From CAYOSU01 sp964406735 (lineage in GTDB: Bacteria > Bacillota > Clostridia > Christensenellales > CAMQZB01), in the NCBI GenBank assembly GCA_964406735.1, contig CAYOSU010000011.1:1-45316 (forward strand): a stretch of DNA of 45,316 nt, written 5' to 3'. Shown in pieces: positions 32,522 through 40,086 of the stretch. The translations under genes and the position numbers were made by a program. Within the stretch, counting starts at the first letter, position 1, and each line of letters opens with the position of its first letter. Under the pieces are notes generated by a model. The model was not told where the DNA came from, made no database searches, and was given only the letters and a program-made list of their open reading frames with translations.

Positions 32522-33103
32522 ATGAAAACTACAAGAGAATTCCAAAGAACGGACAGGGAGATCATAAACGCTTTTATGAAGCTCGTTGAAAAAAAGCCAT
32601 TCGAGAAAATCACCGTGCAGAACATTATCGATGAGGCAATGGTATCCCGCTCGTGCTTTTATCAGCACTTCTGCGACAAGTATGAGATAGCCGAGAAAAT
32701 TCAGGACAGAATACTCGAATTCAGGCGCAATTCGCTTTCTGACATCACAAAGAAAAAGAGCGACAACAGTCTGAACGATTTTTCACAGATCTCTTTGGAG
32801 GAGTACGTCAAGTACGCACGCTCGCTTATTAACGTGCATACCGAGAACGTTGACCTCATAAAAGTGTTTACCGACGAGTTCAAGAGAGAGTACAAGGCGG
32901 CGCACGGTGAGGCTAGCGAGCTGGAAAGTTATTTTTATGCAGGCGTTATGTACGAGCTGGCACTTTTTTCGCTCGAGAAAAACGACGGCAAGTCTCCTCT
33001 CCCCGAGGAAGTTCTCGAAGCCGTCGTGAAATCTACTTATAACCTCTTGATGTGCAATAATAAGGACGAAATGAAGCTCGCTATCGACAAGTATATTAAG
33101 TAG
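32522..33103 (+). CDS. TetR/AcrR-family transcriptional regulator
   Basis: 193 aa. The N-terminal helix-turn-helix (about 29-50, 'KITVQNIIDEAMVSRSCFYQHF') is typical; the helical C-terminal half would bind a ligand and dimerise. In TetR proteins the tyrosine before HF is conserved, as here. AGGGGG lies upstream of ATG 32522. It is divergent from esterase 2 and near a motif shared by both esterase promoters, so it probably controls them. Whether it represses or activates is not known; the motif lies upstream of the -35 boxes, which is unusual for a simple repressor. Confidence 0.9.
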   Translation: MKTTREFQRTDREIINAFMKLVEKKPFEKITVQNIIDEAMVSRSCFYQHFCDKYEIAEKIQDRILEFRRNSLSDITKKKSDNSLNDFSQISLEEYVKYARSLINVHTENVDLIKVFTDEFKREYKAAHGEASELESYFYAGVMYELALFSLEKNDGKSPLPEEVLEAVVKSTYNLLMCNNKDEMKLAIDKYIK

Positions 33104-33251
33104 GGAGTGCGATACGATTAGACTTTGGGGACACTTTTCTTTAATTGGAAAGTGTCCCCTATTACCTCTTAAAACGCTTTTTAGTATTGAGGTTGGTTGC
33201 TATCGCCACAAGTGAAGAGTGAAGAGTGTTTAGTGAATAGTTGTGTATGAA

Positions 33252-33339
33252 GCTATTATTTAGAACAATCCCGAAGTACACTTCGACGACAGCTCCTTTA
33301 CACAAAGGAGCCTTTCATATGGTTTGCGTTATTATTAGA
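33252..33339. repeat. REP-1 copy E
   Basis: Variable hairpin CGAAGT/ACTTCG as in copy A; one C is lost in GACAGCTCCTTTACAC, which makes the main stem bulge-free. Confidence 0.8.
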
Positions 33340-33370
33340 AAAAGCCCCGAAATCGGGTCTTTTGTTTTTA
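33340..33370 (+). terminator. Terminator of the tetR transcript
   Basis: AAAAG and CCCGA pair with TCGGG and CTTTT (one mismatch), followed by TTTTGTTTTT. Confidence 0.6.
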
Positions 33371-33562
33371 AGGTGCTATACGCAATTTTGCAAAATTGTA
33401 GGGTGTTTTATATCAGAAAAAGCGAAGGAAAAGCCTCGCTTTTTATTTATTCTTTTTTGTTATTATTTTATTCCATCGTTTTATATTGGAGCACTTTAAT
33501 TTTGCTGATATTTATCTCAAATCTTATCGTAGACGGGTTGGGTGTAGATGTTTATACGGGTT

Positions 33563-33595
33563 GAAAAAAGGCAGAGGGTGTAATCCTCTGCCTTT
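33563..33595 (-). terminator. Terminator of the metK-to-PHP run
   Basis: AAAGGCAGAGG/CCTCTGCCTTT stem, 7-nt loop, six T on the minus strand, about 50 bp past the stop codon. Related to the hairpins at 28035 and 28176. A second, plus-oriented hairpin with T run lies at 33614-33645. Confidence 0.75.
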
Positions 33596-33642
33596 GGGTT
33601 TTTGTTTTCAGCACACTGCTCGAGATCGGGAGCGAGTGTTTT

Positions 33643-34437
33643 TTATATTTTGTCATAGACGGGCTGGCGGTTTTCGAAGTGGAGAAGGTATTTTATTCCT
33701 TGGGACTTCAAAAAGTCGGTTACTACGTGATAGTTTTCCGCCAAGCGGTCTACCTCGTGGGCGTCGGAGCCGAACGTGAAGTTTTTGCCGCCAAGCTCGA
33801 TATAGCGTTTGACGATATTTTCGTCGGGCTGGAAGGGTCCTAATCCGCCTGTCTTGGTGTTTAGCTCTATCGCCTTGCCTTTATCGATGACCGTCTTCAA
33901 TATCTCGTCCAGGTAGTCGCCGTAGGTCGCAAAGTCAAGCTCTCTCTCCTTGTAAGGCGCTTGCCTCAACACGTAGCCAAAGTGCGCTACGGTCTGGTAA
34001 TTTATCGAGCTTTTGACCGCCTCTAAGACGCAATTTAAGTATCTCGTATACGCTTCGTGCGGCGTTTTGCCTATGAAATACGGCTGCAACCACGGGTCTT
34101 CGTCGTACACGATATGGGTGGAGATTATGTCGTAATCGAAGGGATAGCGGCTCAAAAAGGCGTTTATATCGCTTTCCGCAGGTATCGAATATCCCGTCTC
34201 TGCGCCAAAAAGTAGCTTTATTTTGCCGTTATATTTTTCTTTGAGCTCCATGAAGCGTTTTGTGAACGCATCGTAGTCCGTCGTTTCCATTTCAAGCGGG
34301 CTATGCAGGTAGTCGTAATCGACGTGCTCGGAAAAGCCTATCGCAGGCATTTTAAGTTCTATCGCCCTCTTGATATATTGCTCCATCTCGGAGTGTCCGT
34401 CGGGTGAAAAACTCGTGTGAATATGAAGATCTATCAT
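33643..34437 (-). CDS. PHP-domain phosphatase, histidinol-phosphatase (HisK) type
   Basis: 264 aa. Metal-binding motifs of the PHP fold are visible: 'DLHIHTSFSPDG' (His5, His7), 'SEHVDYDY', 'GAETGY', 'STHIVYD', 'HFGY' and 'FGSDAHEV'. This branch dephosphorylates L-histidinol phosphate, but related proteins have other phosphoester substrates and no his genes are nearby. ATG 34437 overlaps the tsaD stop as ATGA, so it is coupled; the open frame from TTG 34455 lies inside tsaD and is rejected. Confidence 0.88.
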   Translation of the reverse strand: MIDLHIHTSFSPDGHSEMEQYIKRAIELKMPAIGFSEHVDYDYLHSPLEMETTDYDAFTKRFMELKEKYNGKIKLLFGAETGYSIPAESDINAFLSRYPFDYDIISTHIVYDEDPWLQPYFIGKTPHEAYTRYLNCVLEAVKSSINYQTVAHFGYVLRQAPYKERELDFATYGDYLDEILKTVIDKGKAIELNTKTGGLGPFQPDENIVKRYIELGGKNFTFGSDAHEVDRLAENYHVVTDFLKSQGIKYLLHFENRQPVYDKI

Positions 34438-35447
34438 AATTTTAAGCTCGGGCAAGCGTTGACCGTAAGGTCGTCGCCCTTAACTCCTCCGTATACGTAT
34501 TGAATGTAGCCCTCTGCCCCTATCATTGCGCCGTTGTCAGTGCATATCTTCTTATCGGGGAGCACGAGCTTGAAGCCGTTTTTGTCGGCATATTTCTGCA
34601 TTCTCTGCCTCAAATACTCGTTTGCGCCTACGCCGCCTGCTATCGCTACAGTCGAAAGCTTGTTGTCCTTGGCAGCCTTCATCGTCTTTTCGACAAGAAC
34701 GTCTACCGCCGCTTTCTGAAATGACGCCGCTACGTCCGCTTTATTGACCGTTTCGCCCTTTTGTTCGGCGTTGTGGAGATAATTTATTACCGCAGTTTTA
34801 AGTCCGCTGTAGCTGAAATTATAGCCCTTATCCGTCTTTAACATCTTGGGGAATTTGATGCACGCCGTCCCCTCTAACGCAAGCTTTGACACCGACGGGC
34901 CGCCCGGGTACGGAAGTCCCAACGTCTTTGCTACCTTATCGAACGCCTCGCCGCACGCATCGTCGAACGTGCCGCCCAAAAATTCGTGCGTTAAGAAGCT
35001 ATCTATTTTGAGTATCGCCGTATGTCCGCCGCTTGCGACCAAGCACAAAAAGGGAGGTTGAAGCTCCTTATCCTGAATGTAGTTTGCCGCAATATGACCT
35101 CTTATGTGATTGACAGGTATCAGCGGAACGCCGAGAGAGTACGCAAGCGCCTTTGCAAAGGAAAGTCCTGCAAGAAGCGCTCCCACCAAGCCTGCGCCGT
35201 ACGTTACCGCAACGGCGTCTATTCTTGAAAGGGGAATGCCCGACTTCTCTACCGCCTCTTTTACTACGTTCTGTACCGCCAAAACGTGGTTTCTGCTCGC
35301 TATCTCGGGTACTACTCCGCCGAAGCGTTTGTGTATCTCTATCTGCGAGGAGATAACGTCGGACAAGACCTCCCGTCCGTTTTTGATTATCGAACAGCAG
35401 GTCTCGTCACAGCTTGATTCTATTGCTAAAATATATACGTCAGCCAT
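34434..35447 (-). CDS. tsaD: tRNA threonylcarbamoyladenosine synthase subunit TsaD
   Basis: 337 aa. ASKHA-fold subunit that transfers threonylcarbamoyl to A37 of ANN-decoding tRNAs, with TsaB and TsaE (not in this window). Metal ligands His114 and His118 appear in 'NHIRGHIAA'; 'VASGGHT' is conserved; 'GGTFDDACGEAFDKVAK' and 'AGGVGANEYLR' complete the nucleotide site. It lies 37 bp after prfB. Length is normal. Confidence 0.97.
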   Translation of the reverse strand: MADVYILAIESSCDETCCSIIKNGREVLSDVISSQIEIHKRFGGVVPEIASRNHVLAVQNVVKEAVEKSGIPLSRIDAVAVTYGAGLVGALLAGLSFAKALAYSLGVPLIPVNHIRGHIAANYIQDKELQPPFLCLVASGGHTAILKIDSFLTHEFLGGTFDDACGEAFDKVAKTLGLPYPGGPSVSKLALEGTACIKFPKMLKTDKGYNFSYSGLKTAVINYLHNAEQKGETVNKADVAASFQKAAVDVLVEKTMKAAKDNKLSTVAIAGGVGANEYLRQRMQKYADKNGFKLVLPDKKICTDNGAMIGAEGYIQYVYGGVKGDDLTVNACPSLKL

Positions 35448-35484
35448 TTTTATCTTTGGCTTTTCAGCCTTTCTTTCGTAGTTT

Positions 35485-36583
35485 TTAAGACTTTCTCAAA
35501 TAATCGTGGATAAAGCCTATTATATCTCCGTCCATGACGGCGGAAATGTTGCCGTTCTCATACCCAGTTCTGTGGTCCTTGACCAAAGTGTAGGGCTGGA
35601 AAACGTATGACCTTATCTGGCTGCCCCACTCTATCTTTTTGAGCGTGCCTTGCAGGCTCTGAAGCTGTGCCTGCTGTTCCTGCTCCTTTTTCTCCAAGAG
35701 CTTGGAGCGCAACATCTTCATGCACATCTCTCTGTTCTGTATCTGGCTTCGCTCGTTCTGGCAGGCAACTATTATGCCCGTCGGCAAGTGGGTTATCCTT
35801 ATCGCAGACTCCGTTTTATTGACGTGCTGGCCGCCTGCGCCGCTCGACCTATAGGTGTCTACCTTTAAGTCCTCGGGGCGGATCTCTATCGAGCCGTCGT
35901 CCTCTATCTCGGGGACTACGTCAAGGGACGCAAAGGACGTATGACGGCGCGCGTTTGCGTCGAACGGGGATATTCTGACAAGCCTGTGAACGCCGTGCTC
36001 CGACTTTAGGTAGCCGTAAGCGTTGTTGCCCTTTACCTCGAACGTTACGGACTTTATGCCCGCTTCGTCGCCCGGTATCATATCAAGCTCGGTGTAGGTA
36101 TAGCCGAAGCGTTCGATAAAGCGAGTGTACATTCTGTATAGCATACTCGTCCAGTCGCACGCTTCCGTGCCGCCTGCACCTGCGTGAAGGGTCAAAATAG
36201 CGTCGCAATGGTCGAATTTGCCCTTTAACATCGTTTTGAGGTTGTATTCCTCTACGTCGTTTTCAAGCTTGTCAAGCGAGCTTTCCAGGTCTTGTACGAA
36301 CTCTTCTTCGTCCGTCTCTTCGATAAGCGATATCAGCTCCGCACAGTCGTTTTTGAGCTTTATAAGCGCATCGTATTCGCTTATTATGCTCTCGATGTCG
36401 GACGCTTCTTTATTTATCTTCTGCGCACGTTTGAGATCGTCCCAAAGCGCAGGGTCTTCTTGCAGTACCTTTATTTCCTCTAACTTTTTCTTGAACCCGT
36501 CCAAGTCAAAGAGAGTGTCCTGCCTGTTCTAAAGTTTCAGCGCACGCTTTTAAGCGCACTTTGTAATCGTCTAATAATACCAT
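35485..36583 (-). CDS. prfB: Peptide chain release factor 2, programmed +1 frameshift
   Basis: Synthesised in two frames. Frame 0 starts at ATG 36583 (AAGGAG upstream) and reads 25 codons to CTT TGA (TGA at 36508-36506). Skipping one T continues as GAC TTG GAC in the frame of the remaining 339 codons, giving about 365 aa, the normal RF2 length. The conserved prfB site is CTT TGA C; the Shine-Dalgarno-like stimulator here is weak (AGGA about six bases before CTT). The SPF tripeptide in 'RISPFDANARR' recognises UGA/UAA, and 'AGGQHVN' is the catalytic GGQ. RF2 level thus autoregulates. Confidence 0.95.
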
Positions 36584-36652
36584 TGTTTTATTCTCCTTTT
36601 ATTTTTCTTCGTTGTATTTTGGTTTTGTTGCTGCTAATTTTTTTATTTCAGG

Positions 36653-39322
36653 CTATTTGTCCTTGCCGCAACAGTTTTTATATTTCTTGCCGCTTCCGCA
36701 CGGGCAGGGGTCGTTTCTGCCGACCTGTCGCTTTGCCCTTATCGGAGCTCTTCCCGCATCGCCCAAGGGCTTTGCCGTCTTTTTCTCCTCGTTTTCGGGA
36801 GTCTTTCTGAACTCGCCTTTAAGGAGCACTGCGACGGTGTCTTCCTGTATCCTTGCGGTCATGTCCTCGAACATGTCGAACGCCTCGTTCTTATACGCAA
36901 CGACGGGATCGGTGTTGGCGTAAGCCCTCAACACGATGCCCTTTCGCAGTGTGTCCATCTGGTCTATCTGGTCTATCCACTTGTCGTCTACGGTACGAAG
37001 TAAAATTACTCTCTCTACCTCGCCGAACGGTATGCCCTCGTCGGTATAGCGTTTGCACTTTGCCTCGTATTCCTCGTTCGTTCTCTCGATAAGCTCAGAC
37101 AGCACCTCTTTATACGGCTTTTTAGCTAAGTCCGCCGTCATAAACTCCGTTCCGACGGGGAGCAGCTTCTCTTCTATGCGCTTATTTGCCTTTGCTATAT
37201 CGCAATCGGTCTTGCCGCTTCTGTCGAGAACCTCGGAAAGGGTCATATCGACGAAATCGGGGATCATCTTCAAGATATCGCCGTGAACGTCCTCGCCGCT
37301 CAGTACCTTATCTCTCTCGGCGTACATGACGCTTCTTTGAGTGTTCATGACGTTATCGTATTCAAGAACGCTCTTTCGTGCCGCAAAGTTCCTGCCCTCG
37401 ATGGTCTTTTGCGCAAACTCTATACGGTTGGAAAGAATTTTTGCCGAGATCGGCATATCCTCGTCGACCTTGAGCTTTTCGTACATCTTCTGCAATGTCT
37501 CGCCGCCGAAGCGTTTTGCCAAGTCGTCCTCCAACGAGATGAAGAATACGCTCTCGCCCTTGTCGCCCTGTCTGCCGCTTCTGCCTCTGAGCTGGTCGTC
37601 TATACGCCTCGACTCGTGGCGTTCGCTTCCCAATATGAACAGTCCGCCTGCTTCCAAGACCTTTTGCTTTTCTTCGTCCGTCTCTTTTTTGTACTTTGCA
37701 AAGTATCCGTCGTATTTTTCACGGATGGCTTTGAGCTCGTCAGCCTTTATCTCCGAAAATCCGAGCGCTTCTTCCAATACATCCTTGTCTACGCCCTCTT
37801 GAATGAGCCTTGACTTTGCCATGAACTCGGGGTTGCCGCCAAGGAGTATGTCCGTGCCTCGACCTGCCATGTTGGTGGCTATCGTAACGGACTTGAATCT
37901 TCCTGCCTGAGCGACTATTTCAGCCTCTCTTTCGTGGTTTTTGGCGTTCAATACGTTGTGCGGTATGCCTGCCGTTTTGAGCGCTTTTGAGAGCATTTCG
38001 CTCTTTTCGACCGTTACCGTTCCTATAAGCGTCGGCTGGCCTTTTTCATAGTTTTGCTTGGTCTGCGCTACTATCGCCTTTACCTTGCCTCTCTCCGTCG
38101 GGTAAACGACGTCGTCTCTGTCTATTCTTATCGTCGGAAGGTTGGTGGGTATCGTTACGACGTCGAGGTTGTATATCGTTTTGAATTCCTCTTCCTCCGT
38201 CTTTGCCGTACCCGTCATGCCCGACAGCTTTTTATACAGTCTGAAATAGTTCTGGAACGTTATCGTGGCGTGCGTCTTGTTCTCGTCCTGTATCTTTACG
38301 CCCTCTTTTGCCTCTATCGCCTGATGCAAGCCGTCGGAATAGCGGCGGCCGATGAGTATCCTTCCCGTGAACTCGTCTACTATGAGCACCTCGCCCTTTT
38401 CGACGATGTAGTCCATATCACGCTTGAAGATGTGATTTGCCTTTAACGCCTGCTGGATATAGTGAAGTAGCTCTCTGTGCGCAACGTCGGATATATCCGC
38501 AACACCAAAGAAGCGTTCGGCTTTTTCGCTTCCGCTTTCGGTAAGTACGACAGATTTTTCCTTTATATCGACCTCGTAATCGTCCTTGAAAAGGTTTCTT
38601 ACGAAGGCGTTTGCCTTTACGTACATATCGCTCGACTTCCCCGATGCGCCCGAGATTATCAAGGGGGTTCTGGCTTCGTCGATGAGAATGGAGTCTACCT
38701 CGTCCACTATCGCAAAGTTATGACCTCTCTGCATCTTGGCTTTCATCGAGATCTTGAGGTTATCCCTCAAGTAGTCGAAGCCGAACTCGTTGTTCGTGCC
38801 GTACGTTATATCGGCGGCATACGCAACCTTTCTCTCGTCGTCCGACATCATCGGTGAAATAACTCCTACAGTCAGCCCCAAGAACTTGTATATCTTTCCC
38901 ATCCATTCGGCGTCTCTGCGAGCGAGGTAGTCGTTTACCGTTACGACATGCACGCCCTCGCCCGAAAGTCCGACTAAGTAGGACGGCAAGGTCTCTACGA
39001 GCGTTTTGCCCTCGCCCGTCTTCATCTCGGCAACTCTCCCTTGGAAAAGGGCTATGCCGCCCATTATCTGCACCTTGAAGTGCTCCATGTGAAGTATTCT
39101 GCGAGATGCCTCTCTCGTTACCGCAAAGGCATCGTTCAATACGTTATCAAGCGTTTCTCCTGCTTGCAAGCGACCTTTTAATATATTCGTCTGTTCTTTT
39201 AGCTCCGCATCGGACATAGCCTCGTACTTTGGCTTTAACGCCATTATTTCCTCAGCCCTTTTCTCGAGTTTTTTTATATTCCTCTTGTTGTCCTGCGCGG
39301 CAAGCAATGAAAAAAGTCCCAT
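36653..39322 (-). CDS. secA: Preprotein translocase ATPase SecA
   Basis: 889 aa. It drives protein export through SecYEG. Walker A region 'MKTGEGKTLVE' (100-110), 'VDEVDSILIDEARTP' (motif II), 'GMTGTAKTEEEEF', 'RGRSGRQGDKGES' and C-terminal zinc/SecB-binding tail 'NDPCPCGSGKKYKNCC' are all seen. GGAG lies upstream of ATG 39322. It sits directly upstream of prfB (69-bp gap), a common Bacillota order. Confidence 0.98.
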   Translation of the reverse strand: MGLFSLLAAQDNKRNIKKLEKRAEEIMALKPKYEAMSDAELKEQTNILKGRLQAGETLDNVLNDAFAVTREASRRILHMEHFKVQIMGGIALFQGRVAEMKTGEGKTLVETLPSYLVGLSGEGVHVVTVNDYLARRDAEWMGKIYKFLGLTVGVISPMMSDDERKVAYAADITYGTNNEFGFDYLRDNLKISMKAKMQRGHNFAIVDEVDSILIDEARTPLIISGASGKSSDMYVKANAFVRNLFKDDYEVDIKEKSVVLTESGSEKAERFFGVADISDVAHRELLHYIQQALKANHIFKRDMDYIVEKGEVLIVDEFTGRILIGRRYSDGLHQAIEAKEGVKIQDENKTHATITFQNYFRLYKKLSGMTGTAKTEEEEFKTIYNLDVVTIPTNLPTIRIDRDDVVYPTERGKVKAIVAQTKQNYEKGQPTLIGTVTVEKSEMLSKALKTAGIPHNVLNAKNHEREAEIVAQAGRFKSVTIATNMAGRGTDILLGGNPEFMAKSRLIQEGVDKDVLEEALGFSEIKADELKAIREKYDGYFAKYKKETDEEKQKVLEAGGLFILGSERHESRRIDDQLRGRSGRQGDKGESVFFISLEDDLAKRFGGETLQKMYEKLKVDEDMPISAKILSNRIEFAQKTIEGRNFAARKSVLEYDNVMNTQRSVMYAERDKVLSGEDVHGDILKMIPDFVDMTLSEVLDRSGKTDCDIAKANKRIEEKLLPVGTEFMTADLAKKPYKEVLSELIERTNEEYEAKCKRYTDEGIPFGEVERVILLRTVDDKWIDQIDQMDTLRKGIVLRAYANTDPVVAYKNEAFDMFEDMTARIQEDTVAVLLKGEFRKTPENEEKKTAKPLGDAGRAPIRAKRQVGRNDPCPCGSGKKYKNCCGKDK

Positions 39323-39353
39323 TTTTACTCCAAAAAATTAAGCGTTATTTTTA

Positions 39354-39383
39354 ATTTTACTATATTTCTGCTCAAATGTCCAA
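39354..39383 (-). promoter_or_regulatory. Possible internal promoter for secA-prfB
   Basis: Minus-strand TTGGAC (39383-39378), 18-bp spacer, TAAAAT (39359-39354), in the 65-bp gap between comF and secA. Confidence 0.4.
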
Positions 39384-39387
39384 CGCT

Positions 39388-40086
39388 TTAGACGTTTTGC
39401 CTTACGTTGACTGCGACAGTCAGCGTTATTACCTCTTTCGCACCCGCCCTTTTGAGCGCTTTCGCCGCTTCCGACAGCGTTGCGCCCGTCGTGCAGACGT
39501 CGTCTATCACGAGAACGGTCTTGCCCTTTATTTTGGCGTTGCACTTGAAGCACCCTCTTAAATTTTCTTGCCTTTCCCTGAAGTTCAAGCCTACCTGCTG
39601 CTTGGTCTCCCTCGTCTTTTCAAGAAGCTCCACTAAGTCTATGCCGACTTTCTCCGAAAGCCCCTTTGCAAGCAGTTCGCTTTGATTATAGCCCCTTTTC
39701 CGGCGCGCTTTCTTCGTCATCGGGATAAACGTTATCAGGTCGATATTTTCCTCTATATCGGCGTATTTTCGTTCCAAGCACTCCGATAAAAAGCCGTGAA
39801 GGTACTTTCCGCTCAAAAATTTGAAGCGGCGGATAGTCTTTCTGACAGCACCTACGTACGGGAATGCGGCGTAATTGCGTTTGAAGTGTACGACCTTTCC
39901 CTTGCAGTCGAGGCAATAATCGCCCTCGCCGAAAATTTCTGCACCGCACAATTTGCACGCCTTGGCGTTATCTATGAGTTTGAAGTCTTTTCGACATTTT
40001 TCGCAAAGTACCGTATCTTCCTTTATCTCCCTCTTGCACGAGAGACAGTGATATTTCGTTGTGAAAAGAAGCTCTTTCAGCCTCAT
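39388..40086 (-). CDS. comF: ComF-family phosphoribosyltransferase-like protein
   Basis: 232 aa. N-terminal Cys pairs (CLSC, CEKC, CKLC, CLDC) form zinc sites; the C-terminal phosphoribosyltransferase domain has the PRPP loop 'VLVIDDVCTTGATL'. In naturally competent bacteria ComF acts with DNA uptake and recombination proteins. The start overlaps the recD2 stop (ATGA), so a role linked to DNA processing is plausible. Other com genes are not in the window, so competence itself cannot be claimed. Confidence 0.9.
   Translation of the reverse strand: MRLKELLFTTKYHCLSCKREIKEDTVLCEKCRKDFKLIDNAKACKLCGAEIFGEGDYCLDCKGKVVHFKRNYAAFPYVGAVRKTIRRFKFLSGKYLHGFLSECLERKYADIEENIDLITFIPMTKKARRKRGYNQSELLAKGLSEKVGIDLVELLEKTRETKQQVGLNFRERQENLRGCFKCNAKIKGKTVLVIDDVCTTGATLSEAAKALKRAGAKEVITLTVAVNVRQNV

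Larger units (their letters stand above)
33104..33642. other. Intergenic region between tetR and the PHP phosphatase gene
   Basis: It contains a perfect 11-bp stem GGGGACACTTT/AAAGTGTCCCC (33127-33159) without T run, a heptad-repeat remnant, REP-1 copy E, and convergent terminators. No gene supported. Confidence 0.75.

Noticed and set aside
33241..33564. Plus-strand open frame of 107 codons
   Set aside because: It begins inside a heptad repeat and crosses REP-1 and a terminator, with no ribosome-binding site.
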